A stretch of DNA of 12,483 nt. Origin: CAYNGH01 sp964396845 (GTDB taxonomy: Bacteria > Vulcanimicrobiota > JAJTBE01 > CAYNGH01). Position numbers and translations under genes: made by a program. Positions within the stretch are counted from its first letter, which is position 1. Every line of letters starts with the position of its first letter. This document shows positions 1-6,640 of the stretch, piece after piece. The notes beneath the pieces are model-generated. The model was not told where the DNA came from. It saw only the letters and a list, made by a program, of their open reading frames with translations, and did not search any database. Location: positions 1 through 12,483 of the forward strand of contig CAYNGH010000095.1 of assembly GCA_964396845.1 (NCBI GenBank), written 5' to 3'.

Positions 1-1002
1 GACAGCCGGGTTGAATGTCAGCTCATAAAAAAACAGATTGGTACCGGCGAGAGCATCGCAGTATTCACCGACGGCATCGGTGAGTTTATTCCCAACTCCG
101 AGGTAGCCATCATATTCAACTCCACCCCTTCCCTGGATGAATCCTGCCAGAGGCTGGTATCCCTGGCCAGAGAACGAGGCCTTTCCGACAACGCCACAAT
201 TCTGTCTTTTACCCTGGAGGCGGGACAGGAGCAAAAAGAAGAGCAGGTATTTGACGAGGAGATCCCCGTGGAGAAAAAAAAATCCCGAAGGGGACTGGGC
301 TGCAATATCATATACTTCCTGTCAATCCTGTTGTTGCTGGGGGCAATCGCTGCTGGCACCCACATCGGCGTCAAGCATGCCAACAGGCTTTTCCAGAATC
401 TTTTTGCCCCCCCGGCGAAATACCCCGCAGAAGAAGAAAAGACCAATCCGGACCTGATTGAAACCGGGCAGTCATTTCTTGTGAAGCAGGAAGAAACAGA
501 TCCCCTGAATTTCTTCCGGCTCAACGGCCGACGGCTGGATCCCGGCAAAAGCCGGTTTGAGATAACCGATGTCAACAACCGGCTGGAAATCCTGCCGGTG
601 ATGAGCAAGGGGACATACTGGGCAGAGCTGAAATTCAACAGCAAGAATTCCTACGAAGTATATGAGGGGAGCAGTCGCAACAAGATTAACCTCTTCGAGG
701 ATGTTGTAAGGGTATATCTGACCAGAGGAGCCCAGGTGAGTCTTCATCCCGACGAGATTCAGGGAGTCACCTCCATAAGGCTGTCAGGGCTGGAGAGTCC
801 TCTGCGTCTATCTTTTTCAAAGCAGAATCTTATTTTAAAGGTAAAAACCGATATTCCCCAGGAGATCCCCGCCGGCGACGGCGACGGTGACGGCCAGGAT
901 GAAGATGATAAAGAAGATGACGAGGAAAACCAGGAAAAGAATGACAGCCCCGGCGATAAAGAGATGGATGCCAACGACATAGAAGAAGATCTGCTGAGGT
1001 AA
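1..1002 (+). CDS. PP2C-type Ser/Thr protein phosphatase, C-terminal part, with transmembrane segment and acidic tail (5' partial)
   Basis: The reading frame is open from base 1 to TAA at 1000-1002, so the gene begins outside the window; a GTG at 268 is internal and not the start. The first ~75 visible residues match the end of a PP2C (PPM) phosphatase: a TDGIGEFIP stretch with the metal-binding DG, a helix DESCQRLVSLARERG, then SDNATILSF, equivalent to the family's SDN(I/A)T signature near its last catalytic strand. Next come a basic stop-transfer patch (EKKKSRRG), one transmembrane helix (about visible residues 100-124), and an external domain of about 150 residues that I do not recognise. 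The C-terminus is extremely acidic (GDGDGDGQDEDDKEDDEEN and following). PP2C enzymes remove phosphate from Ser/Thr using two metal ions. This layout puts the phosphatase in the cytoplasm and a possible sensor outside. No partner kinase is visible; it may lie upstream. The PP2C call is fairly sure; the sensing role is inferred. Confidence 0.8.
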   Translation, partial: DSRVECQLIKKQIGTGESIAVFTDGIGEFIPNSEVAIIFNSTPSLDESCQRLVSLARERGLSDNATILSFTLEAGQEQKEEQVFDEEIPVEKKKSRRGLGCNIIYFLSILLLLGAIAAGTHIGVKHANRLFQNLFAPPAKYPAEEEKTNPDLIETGQSFLVKQEETDPLNFFRLNGRRLDPGKSRFEITDVNNRLEILPVMSKGTYWAELKFNSKNSYEVYEGSSRNKINLFEDVVRVYLTRGAQVSLHPDEIQGVTSIRLSGLESPLRLSFSKQNLILKVKTDIPQEIPAGDGDGDGQDEDDKEDDEENQEKNDSPGDKEMDANDIEEDLLR

Positions 1003-1030
1003 GCCCCGGATGACGAAACTGGTATCCGCC

Positions 1031-1053
1031 GGGTTCGGCAGATGCCGGAACCC
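1031..1053 (+). promoter_or_regulatory. Intercistronic hairpin between phosphatase and SH3b genes
   Basis: GGGTTC-GGC pairs with GCC-G-GAACCC around an AGAT loop (9 bp, one bulged G at 1047). It sits 28 nt after the phosphatase stop and ends 19 nt before the next start codon. No T-run follows, so it is not a standard intrinsic terminator. It could stabilise or process the mRNA, or tune expression between the two genes. The role is inferred. Confidence 0.4.
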
Positions 1054-1072
1054 CTGTGAAAAGAGGATGATT

Positions 1073-1978
1073 ATGAAAAAAAATATGGCAGCAAGAACAG
1101 TATTTATGATACTTCTGTCCGTGGTTGTGTTGTGGGGGCCGGCCCTGGGTCAGGCTCTTCCGGTTCCAGATGACAAGGGAGATTATGTCAACCCCACCTA
1201 CCACATGCTGTGGAAAGTGACAGATCCTGACCCCGGAGGACTCAACGGCAGGCTTTCTCCGGATTTCCCCCTCACCTTTGATCACCGGGAATCCCCATGG
1301 CCCTCCATGGATATTCTCAACTGGCCGGTTATCCGACGATTCAGGACGGGAACCATCCTCACCGCCAACACCAAGATGGCAGGGGCCATGGTGAAGGACA
1401 GCCGGGGGCTTCCCTGGCTGAAGGTGGAAATTGGAGCCATCGACACCAATGACCAGGGAGGTGATGTTGTCTGTTTTGTCAGGGCCAATTCCCGCTTCGT
1501 TGTTCCAGTGGCCGATTCCGATGAATTTGGCGGAGGTGTCATGGGTATCGGGGTGATAAGGGATCCCGACGGATATACTAATGTCCGCACCGGGCCTGGC
1601 ACCGGGCATGATATTCTTACCAGGATTAATGAGAACACTCCCTTTGTGATACTAAATTCAAAGACCCCCTGGTGGCAGATCCTGACTCCCTGCGGAAGAA
1701 AGGGCTATATGCATGAATCCCGGATCGACTCTGACAGATATTTTAACCAGGGAGTATGGGGGGCAGCCGTGGTGCGGGATCCCGACGGGTTCGTCAATCT
1801 TCGCCGATCCCCGTCCACCTCATCGCCGGTGGTGACTGCCATAAAAAACAATTCGGTGGTTTACCTGATCATACCAGATAAATTCACCCATCCTGTGGGG
1901 CCATGGGCGCCGGTTTTATCCCCCGGAGGCCAGAAGGGCTACATCCATAAATCCCGATTGCAGTGGATTCCCCTGTAA
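1073..1978 (+). CDS. Secreted protein with two bacterial SH3 (SH3b) domains
   Basis: The 301-residue product starts MKKNMAARTVFMILLSVVV, a clear Sec signal peptide with likely cleavage near ALG-QA. I chose the ATG at 1073 because AAGAGG lies 6 nt upstream. In-frame ATGs at 1067 and 1010 are poorer, the latter having no ribosome site and adding a non-signal N-terminus. Residues ~30-150 form a domain I do not recognise. Two SH3b domains follow, at about 160-217 and 231-298. Each begins V(I/V)RDPDG(Y/F)xN(V/L)R, the hallmark entry strand of SH3_3-type modules, and ends GxKGY(M/I)HxSR(I/L). SH3b domains usually bind cell wall or protein ligands in the periplasm or outside the cell. The duplicated modules share even DNA (GGGATCCCGACGG at the start of both), which points to a tandem duplication. 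The gene follows the phosphatase gene by 70 nt, likely in one operon. The ligand is unknown. Confidence 0.82.
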   Translation: MKKNMAARTVFMILLSVVVLWGPALGQALPVPDDKGDYVNPTYHMLWKVTDPDPGGLNGRLSPDFPLTFDHRESPWPSMDILNWPVIRRFRTGTILTANTKMAGAMVKDSRGLPWLKVEIGAIDTNDQGGDVVCFVRANSRFVVPVADSDEFGGGVMGIGVIRDPDGYTNVRTGPGTGHDILTRINENTPFVILNSKTPWWQILTPCGRKGYMHESRIDSDRYFNQGVWGAAVVRDPDGFVNLRRSPSTSSPVVTAIKNNSVVYLIIPDKFTHPVGPWAPVLSPGGQKGYIHKSRLQWIPL

Positions 1979-2043
1979 ATAATGGTGTGAAGGGTATGAA
2001 CCCCAGGGAGAGAATTATTGACAGGCAGAGGGGAGTGAGTTTA

Positions 2044-2892
2044 TTGGACAAAAAAATCCCGGAAGAGGAAAAGGCCGACAAGCTGTATTTTACCATCAGC
2101 AGGGAAATCGAAAAGGGTTGGATGGATACCGTCCTGACCCAGCTGGGGCGACTGGAAAAAATGGAAGGGGAAACCCCCCGGGTCCTGGATCTGAAAGGTT
2201 ACATCGCCACCAGCCAGGGGGATTATTCCAGGGCAGAGGCTCTGCTCAGGGAAGCCTGCCGTCAGAAACCCGGTTCCCGGCGTTTCCGGCTCAATCTTGG
2301 AAATCTTTACATGGCCATGGAAGAATGGTCAAAAGCCGTGGAAACCTTTGAAGGGATCCTGAGGGACAACCCCGGTTTCTATCCTGTCCTGAACAACCTC
2401 ACCATGACCCTGTTTAAAATGGGAGAATGGGAGAAGACCATAAGTTACATCGAAGAGATGAAAAAGCTCCGATCCCTGTCCCCGGTGCCGTATCGCCTGG
2501 AGGCCCTGTATTATTACAACCGCGGTGATTATGAGAAAGCCCTTCAAGCTGCGGATAAAAATATTTCCCTGGATCCGGACAATCCCCTCACCTTCACCAC
2601 CCTTGCCCAGATATTCAACGCCCTGGAAAGATATAAAGATACCGCGGTGGCCTATGAGAAAGCCCATGAGCTGAACCCCGGGGATATGGATATTCTAACA
2701 GGTCTGGCCATTGCCTACGGCAATATGGAGAGGTTTGATCTGGCCGGGGAAATTTTCCTGAAGGTGATAAAAAGCCAGCCCAACAACGGCACTGCCCACA
2801 AGGGGCTTGCCCTTTATTATCAGTTGATGGGCGATGATGAAAAGCACAGTTATCACAAAGAAACTGCCCGAGTACTGGGGCAGGATGTATAA
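2044..2892 (+). CDS. Tetratricopeptide-repeat (TPR) protein
   Basis: I favour the TTG at 2044 as start because AGGGGAG lies 8 nt upstream; an ATG at 1996 and a GTG at 1963 are longer options with weak ribosome sites. From TTG the product is 282 residues. It is almost entirely TPR helical pairs: GYIATSQGDYSRAEALLREA, LGNLYMAMEEWSKAVETFEG, ALYYYNRGDYEKALQAADKN, LAQIFNALERYKDTAVAYEK and LAIAYGNMERFDLAGEIFLK each show the W/L-G/A-Y-A-P spacing, roughly six repeats in all. There is no signal peptide or membrane span, so it is probably cytoplasmic. TPR arrays are protein-binding scaffolds, and its place among envelope and phosphatase genes suggests it bridges or regulates partners there. Some TPR proteins of similar length carry enzyme domains, but none is seen here. 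Confidence 0.85.
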   Translation: MDKKIPEEEKADKLYFTISREIEKGWMDTVLTQLGRLEKMEGETPRVLDLKGYIATSQGDYSRAEALLREACRQKPGSRRFRLNLGNLYMAMEEWSKAVETFEGILRDNPGFYPVLNNLTMTLFKMGEWEKTISYIEEMKKLRSLSPVPYRLEALYYYNRGDYEKALQAADKNISLDPDNPLTFTTLAQIFNALERYKDTAVAYEKAHELNPGDMDILTGLAIAYGNMERFDLAGEIFLKVIKSQPNNGTAHKGLALYYQLMGDDEKHSYHKETARVLGQDV

Positions 2893-2922
2893 TCCGCCGG
2901 GAATGACGGCGCCGGAGGTTTT

Positions 2923-3336
2923 TTGCAAAAAGATGTCCCCACCAAAAAAGAACTGGAAAAGAGCCTGGCCCGCCTCAGGAAAATTTCTGCTTCCATAAAC
3001 CGGTTCTCAGGGAGCAGAAGTGAAGAAGCATCCACAAAGAAATTTCGCCGGCAGGTGGCCATGGGTCTTGCAGAACAGGCAATGATTGTAGATAAGTTCA
3101 TCAGCCTCTCCAGGGATCAAGAAATCCTCGAACGTTTCACAGGAATAGTGAAGCTCATCGAAGAGAAAAACCGCCTGATGGAAGAAGCCGGTGATTCTGA
3201 TGAAAGAGCCCTACTGCGCCGGGAGATACTGGAACATGTTGAAGAATGGATCGGCTGTCTTGAATTGATCATCACCGGTGTTATCAACCAGGCTTCCCAA
3301 CAGGGGAGGGAATGTCTTGATGCCGAAAAAAACTAA
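2923..3336 (+). CDS. Small helical hypothetical protein
   Basis: This 137-residue product starts at TTG 2923, preceded by GGAGGT 3 nt upstream; no in-frame ATG occurs until about 45 codons in. I do not recognise the family. The sequence is charged and predicted almost wholly helical: a KKELEKSLARLRKIS helix, a long central LAEQAMIVDKFISLSRD segment, LIEEKNRLMEEAG, and a last amphipathic helix ILEHVEEWIGCLELIITGVINQ. There is no signal peptide or clear membrane span. Such short helical proteins often act as adaptors or chaperones (flagellar FlgN-like proteins look similar), but no specific motif supports that. The gene lies 30 nt after the TPR gene, and its last 17 nt overlap the following gene, so translation is probably coupled. 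Confidence 0.65.
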   Translation: MQKDVPTKKELEKSLARLRKISASINRFSGSRSEEASTKKFRRQVAMGLAEQAMIVDKFISLSRDQEILERFTGIVKLIEEKNRLMEEAGDSDERALLRREILEHVEEWIGCLELIITGVINQASQQGRECLDAEKN

Positions 3337-4540
3337 ATCAAGAAGCGCCTTGTTTATAATTCTCCTGTTGATTATAACAGCATCCCTGGCCACGGGTATA
3401 TACCGGGTCATAAAGATCCCCGCCACATCAACAATCCCCACCCCGGAGCCAAACCTGCCCGAGGATTACGACCCAAAAATATTAACCGTCGGGGTTGATT
3501 CCCGGCCTGCATCCATGTTGTTTTACGCGGTCAATCATTATATCCCCCCGGATCGTTTTCAACTGCGCCCTGTGATCATCGAGGATCCCAACCGCCGGTG
3601 GATGATGATGTCCGCCGGAGAACTGGATCTTGCTTTCTCCACCCTGCCGGAATTTGTTCTGGGCATTGCCCGCCACAGTCCTGGAAAGGCAGTGGCTTTC
3701 ATATCCTCCTCCACCGGAGCAGATGGCATAGTCACAAAGATTCCCTTGACGAACCCCGACGGGCTTCTGGGCAGGAAAATCTGCGCAGTGCCGGGAAGCG
3801 CCGGGCATTATTTTCTGGTGCAGGTTTTAAACAGCCGGGGCAGATCCACCGGTGAAGTGGAGTTTATCCCATCTCCCGACAATGAAACCGCCCTTGAATA
3901 TTTTCTCTGGTCAGATGAAACCGATGCCGTGGTTCTGTGGGGAGAGCCTTTCCAAAGGGCCAGGAAAAATCACCGCCTGCTGATTTCCACCGACACCTTT
4001 TTGCCTGTGCCGGAACTCCTGGTGGCAGGAGAACATGTCATGGCTCAGCGTCCTGGAGATCTCCAGCTGGCAGTCAACGGTTATTACCAGCTGGCTGACT
4101 TTGTGAAAACAAATCCCGGACTGGCCCGGAAACTGATCTCTTCGAGATCCGGCAAATCCATAGACCAGGTGGATGCTATGCTGGCAGAAACCCGTCTTTA
4201 TTCCCTGGAGGAAGCCCAGGCCATTTCCGGGGAAAAAATGACAGGCGACATGAAAGTCATCCAGCAAATCTGGAGTATCGAAGGATTGCCCAATGCCGAC
4301 AACCCCATAAAACCCGAATCCACGGTGAATAATGTCTTTATGGAAGGAGCCACTGTCCGGCCTGCCATCCCTCTTCTTGATTCTCCCGGCCCTGCCGGAG
4401 AAAAACCCTCCCCGGCCCCTTCTTTGTCAACGGTTCCTGTGGAATCCCCCACCTCCCCGGCGGGAGTGGATCCCCCTTCTCCCCGGGAAGATTTTGTTGG
4501 CCCTGAGGATCTCGAAGGCCCGGTGGTGATCCTTCCGTGA
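3320..4540 (+). CDS. Membrane-anchored type-2 periplasmic-binding-like protein (NMT1/SsuA-like) with Pro-rich tail
   Basis: The start is ATG 3320 (or TTG 3317), with GGGGAGGG 6-9 nt upstream and inside the previous gene. The 406-residue product has a basic N-terminus and one hydrophobic helix (residues ~10-30) with no lipobox Cys, so it looks like a membrane anchor. Residues ~53-335 resemble the nitrate/sulfonate/taurine and NMT1/THI5 substrate-binding fold: KILTVGVDSRPASMLFYAVNHY as first strand and helix, then GELDLAFSTLPEFVLGIAR, DGIVTKIPLTNPDGLLGRKICAVPGS and DAVVLWGEPF, the last matching the family's 'xxxxWxPY/F' strand. The end (~341-406) is Pro/Ser-rich and likely disordered, perhaps spanning the periplasm. 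No permease or ATPase gene is nearby, so it may sense a ligand rather than feed a transporter. The fold is fairly sure; the ligand is unknown. Confidence 0.68.
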   Translation: MPKKTKSRSALFIILLLIITASLATGIYRVIKIPATSTIPTPEPNLPEDYDPKILTVGVDSRPASMLFYAVNHYIPPDRFQLRPVIIEDPNRRWMMMSAGELDLAFSTLPEFVLGIARHSPGKAVAFISSSTGADGIVTKIPLTNPDGLLGRKICAVPGSAGHYFLVQVLNSRGRSTGEVEFIPSPDNETALEYFLWSDETDAVVLWGEPFQRARKNHRLLISTDTFLPVPELLVAGEHVMAQRPGDLQLAVNGYYQLADFVKTNPGLARKLISSRSGKSIDQVDAMLAETRLYSLEEAQAISGEKMTGDMKVIQQIWSIEGLPNADNPIKPESTVNNVFMEGATVRPAIPLLDSPGPAGEKPSPAPSLSTVPVESPTSPAGVDPPSPREDFVGPEDLEGPVVILP

Positions 4541-5292
4541 ACTGCGGGGTAAAGCTGGGCAGATACACCCTGCCGGGACTGATGATAGGGTCCTCCCCCT
4601 TCTGCGGATCCCGCCAGTTCGGAGAAAAAGCCGATAGATACCGCCGGCGTTTTTTTGGAAATCCATCAAATATGACAGAACTCCTGGTGGATATTTACCG
4701 CCGGGGATACCCCTCAGCCCATATCCTGCCCCTGGATCCCATGGGAGAAGCAGTGTTGGAGGCATACCGGCAGACAGGAGAAAAGTTTCCCATCATAGCG
4801 ACTCTGCTACCCCAGGACAAAGAAAGCCAGTGGCGTTGGCTCCGACGGTTAAAAACCGCCGGGGTTTTTCTCCACGCCGGCGAAACCGACACCCTAAATA
4901 TTTCCCTCCTGGGGGAGTTTTCTGCCCGTTGTCGCAGGGAAGGCACGGTGCCGGGGTTTGCCACCCACCGGGGAGGAGATGTCATCCCGGCCATAGATGG
5001 CGCGGGCATTGATGCAGAAGCATATCTTTGTCCTGTCAATGCCTCCGGAGCCCACCTTCATCCATCGGCATCCTCGGTCATTGAAGCTGTCAAAAACACT
5101 CCCCGGCAGGTGATAGGCATGAAGATCCTGGCCTGCGGAAATCTGGATCCCCGGGAGGCTTTCCCCTTTGCCCTGCCTTATGTGAATGCGGTTGTAGTGG
5201 GGATGGTAACCACCGATGAGATTGCCCGGAACATTCAGCAATTCGAGAAACACAGTCACCTTCTGGGGACTCTTCGCAGACAGGCCATCTGA
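4537..5292 (+). CDS. TIM-barrel protein, aldo/keto-reductase-like, function unknown
   Basis: Translation starts at GTG 4537, overlapping the previous stop by 4 nt (GTGA), a classic translational-coupling junction. The 251-residue product has no signal peptide. It opens LPGLMIGSSPFCGSRQFG, followed by alternating strands and helices consistent with a (beta/alpha)8 barrel: HILPLDPMGEAVLEAYRQ, KFPIIATLLP, TAGVFLHAGETD, VIGMKILACGNL. It ends VVVGMVTTDEIARNIQQF, which resembles the closing strand and helix of aldo/keto reductases (GMxxxxxIxxNI). The usual catalytic Tyr and Lys cannot be placed with confidence, and AKR proteins are normally longer. I recall uncharacterised barrel proteins with a similar GTSPF-type opening, but no function. 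It ends the operon. A metal- or cofactor-dependent enzyme is plausible; the reaction is unknown. Confidence 0.6.
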   Translation: MNCGVKLGRYTLPGLMIGSSPFCGSRQFGEKADRYRRRFFGNPSNMTELLVDIYRRGYPSAHILPLDPMGEAVLEAYRQTGEKFPIIATLLPQDKESQWRWLRRLKTAGVFLHAGETDTLNISLLGEFSARCRREGTVPGFATHRGGDVIPAIDGAGIDAEAYLCPVNASGAHLHPSASSVIEAVKNTPRQVIGMKILACGNLDPREAFPFALPYVNAVVVGMVTTDEIARNIQQFEKHSHLLGTLRRQAI

Positions 5293-5296
5293 GAAT

Positions 5297-5331
5297 CTGC
5301 CGGGAATCCTATTGAATCAAAATATCGGCAG
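5297..5331 (+). other. Weak hairpin after the operon
   Basis: CTGCCG at 5297-5302 pairs with CGGCAG at 5326-5331, starting 4 nt after the last operon gene stops. The loop is 23 nt and no T-run follows, so it is at best a weak end signal for the operon. Confidence 0.25.
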
Positions 5332-5341
5332 TTATGCAGAT

Positions 5342-5405
5342 TTTGGCCAAACGGGAAGGGAGATTGGGGTTTTTGGCTAAATGTAATGAAACAGTGAAGT
5401 ATAAT
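5342..5405 (+). promoter_or_regulatory. Candidate promoter with paired operator-like boxes upstream of the I9-like gene
   Basis: A perfect TATAAT lies at 5400-5405, predicting a start of transcription near 5412. The -35 region (about 5377-5382) is poor. Two matching boxes occur upstream: the perfect palindrome TTTGGCCAAA at 5342-5351 and the one-mismatch copy TTTGGCTAAA at 5372-5381. They are exactly 30 bp apart (about three helical turns), and the second overlaps the expected -35 site. This layout suits a dimeric regulator acting on a weak promoter. What is seen is the motif pair and TATAAT; the regulatory role is inferred. Confidence 0.42.
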
Positions 5406-5417
5406 CAGCCGGGATTG

Positions 5418-5482
5418 AAAGGAGGCCGGCGGGCAAAAGTCACCGGTGTGCTTCCGCCGGATTGCCCGCCCAGAAGATAAGC
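5418..5482 (+). promoter_or_regulatory. Separated Shine-Dalgarno plus hairpin leader
   Basis: A strong Shine-Dalgarno, AAAGGAGG (5418-5425), has no start codon in the usual window; the gene's ATG is at 5483, 57 nt further on. Between them GGCGGGCAA (5428-5436) pairs perfectly with TTGCCCGCC (5462-5470). If this folds, only about 14 nt remain between the SD and ATG. A competing stem, CCGGCGG (5426-5432) with CCGCCGG (5454-5460), uses some of the same bases and would leave a longer gap. The only SD-like bases next to the ATG are a weak AGAAG. The hairpin may hold or switch the ribosome site. Confidence 0.45.
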
Positions 5483-5809
5483 ATGAGCAAAAATACCACA
5501 GAAGAAACTACAGGCCCCGGAGGGATCGAGATTACCAGTGACATCAAGAAGCATATGAAAAACAAGCTGGATCCCCTGCTTCAGGATATTGTCATGAACT
5601 CTGCCACAGTTCCTGTTATTGTGCAGACTCCCGACGGACTGAAGGACGATGATCGCAGTCGGGTTAACAAGGTGGGGGGGAAGATTAAAGATGATCTTTA
5701 CATCATCAATGCCTTTTCCGCGGATATTCCCACCGAGGGGATTCTCCAGCTCATCCAAACTTCACGGGTACTCAAAGTGTATTATGACGCTGAAGTAAGA
5801 GCCGTATAG
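5483..5809 (+). CDS. Free-standing subtilase-propeptide-like protein (I9-type inhibitor/chaperone)
   Basis: The start is ATG 5483; a TTG at 5462 lies inside the leader hairpin. The 108-residue product has no signal peptide or membrane span. Its first ~40 residues are polar and helical. Residues ~43-108 match the prodomain of subtilisin-like proteases of the AprX type: VPVIVQTPDG as first strand, a helix ending VNKVGGKI, then LYIINAFSADIP, helix TEGILQLIQTSRV, and a last strand VLKVYYDAEVRAV. In subtilases this domain precedes the catalytic Asp domain, folds the enzyme and inhibits it. Here a TAG stop follows at once and no catalytic D/H/S motif is seen downstream, so this looks like a stand-alone inhibitor or chaperone acting on a protease encoded elsewhere. 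The lack of a signal peptide favours a cytoplasmic target. It could instead be an unrelated ferredoxin-like domain. Confidence 0.62.
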   Translation: MSKNTTEETTGPGGIEITSDIKKHMKNKLDPLLQDIVMNSATVPVIVQTPDGLKDDDRSRVNKVGGKIKDDLYIINAFSADIPTEGILQLIQTSRVLKVYYDAEVRAV

Positions 5810-5819
5810 CCTGATCGGC

Positions 5820-5848
5820 GGGAACGGCCGTCAATGCAGGCCGTTCCC
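5820..5848. terminator. Hairpin between convergent genes, possible bidirectional terminator
   Basis: GGGAACGGCC (5820-5829) pairs perfectly with GGCCGTTCCC (5839-5848) around a 9-nt loop. It sits in the 44-nt gap between two converging stop codons, where a shared terminator is expected. No T-run flanks either side, so it may act as an mRNA end-protector or a Rho-assisted stop instead. Confidence 0.5.
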
Positions 5849-5853
5849 TGGCT

Positions 5854-6462
5854 TTATCCCCGATGCTTTCCGAATTTTACATCCTTGACCCGCCCGTCCT
5901 CATGGATGGGAGAAGGGTATTCGTGAATAAGATAAATTAATCTTTGCACCAGTTCTTCCGGGTCCTCGGTGAACACCATGTTTTCGTGAATATCCCGTCC
6001 GCACCACTTGACGATGTCCTTCAGATAATTGGATATTCCGCCGGAGTTGAGCAGGACCCCCACAGGTTTTCCTTCTTCATAGGCGATGGTGAATTCATTC
6101 AATGTGCCGATGCCACCCCCCAGAATAATTATCCCGTCGCTGGATCGAATGTTCACGATATCCCTTTCCATGAACCCCATACCTGTGTAAAGTATGATGT
6201 CGTACACCCCGATGGGGGACTTGTATTCGTGGACATGTTCATGCCGGGAAAAAGCCGGAGAAACCCCGAGAATAAAACCGCCTTCTTCCTTTGCGCCCTC
6301 CGCTGCGGCGTGGGGAAGACCAGGACAAGCTCCATTGACCAGTATGCAGTCCCGGCGGGCAACACACCGTCCCACCTGACGGCTCTTTTCCAGAAACATT
6401 TTGTTCTCGGTCATATCTCCCGATGCGGATCCCATTACTCCGATTTTCAGCTTCACTTTCAT
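5854..6462 (-). CDS. LOG-family (possible lysine decarboxylase fold) nucleotide-binding protein
   Basis: The 202-residue product has a Rossmann-type opening, IGVMGSASGD (residues 7-16), and the family signature as LGGGIGTLNEF (residues 114-124), a variant of PGGxGTxxE in which the first residue is Gly rather than Pro. Arg100 in FMERD and Glu123 fit the conserved Arg and Glu of LOG phosphoribohydrolases. Members include cytokinin-activating 5'-monophosphate phosphoribohydrolases, nucleotide 5'-monophosphate nucleosidases and the TIGR00725/molybdenum-cofactor-carrier-like group; the GGG variant makes me favour the last. The start is ATG 6462 with GGAAGG just 2 nt upstream; GTG at 6456 is spaced better and may be used. 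The gene is downstream of, and on the same strand as, the tRNA-Arg gene (66-nt gap) and converges with the I9-like gene. Cytoplasmic. The exact substrate is uncertain. Confidence 0.8.
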   Translation of the reverse strand: MKVKLKIGVMGSASGDMTENKMFLEKSRQVGRCVARRDCILVNGACPGLPHAAAEGAKEEGGFILGVSPAFSRHEHVHEYKSPIGVYDIILYTGMGFMERDIVNIRSSDGIIILGGGIGTLNEFTIAYEEGKPVGVLLNSGGISNYLKDIVKWCGRDIHENMVFTEDPEELVQRLIYLIHEYPSPIHEDGRVKDVKFGKHRG

Positions 6463-6528
6463 TACCTTCCTGTCAATTAATCAAGATATATTCTTATGAG
6501 GAAGGCTTAAAACCTGCCCAAAATAAAA

Positions 6529-6602
6529 CGCGCCCGGTAGGACTTGAACCCACAACCCTCAGATCCGAAGTCTGATGCTCTATCCAATTGAGCTACGGAC
6601 GC
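6529..6602 (-). tRNA. tRNA-Arg (anticodon UCG)
   Basis: The minus strand gives a full cloverleaf of 74 nt. Acceptor stem GCGTCCG pairs with CGGGCGC (one G-U pair), with discriminator G. The D-arm lies around AGCTCAATTGGATAGAGC. The anticodon stem TCAGA/TCTGA encloses loop CTTCGGA, giving anticodon TCG, which reads CGA. The T-arm is GTGGG-TTCAAGT-CCTAC. The 3' CCA is not encoded, so it must be added by an enzyme. A T-rich stretch (TTTTATTTT) follows directly and may help end the transcript. Confidence 0.96.
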
Positions 6603-6611
6603 ATTAACGGT

Positions 6612-6640
6612 ATTATATTATCAAAAAACCCCGGCGTCAA
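6612..6640 (-). promoter_or_regulatory. Sigma-70-type promoter for tRNA-Arg
   Basis: Read on the minus strand: TTGACG (6640-6635), a 17-nt spacer, then TATAAT (6617-6612). This is one base from consensus at -35 and perfect at -10. The mature tRNA begins 9 nt after the -10 box, so the 5' leader is only a few bases. The spacer carries a T6 run. Confidence 0.85.

Noticed and set aside
1010..1072. Upstream ATG (1010) as start of the SH3b gene
   Set aside because: No ribosome site, runs through a hairpin, and would put a polar 21-residue segment before a clear signal peptide.
830..1609. 259-residue minus-strand reading frame
   Set aside because: It is the complement of the phosphatase tail and the SH3b gene. 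It is rich in His, Gly, Pro and Arg with no domain pattern, while the plus strand has clear signal-peptide and SH3b motifs.
5944..6480. 178-residue plus-strand frame opposite the LOG gene
   Set aside because: The minus strand carries the LOG signature (GGGIGTLNEF) and Rossmann motif; the plus-strand translation shows no recognisable family.
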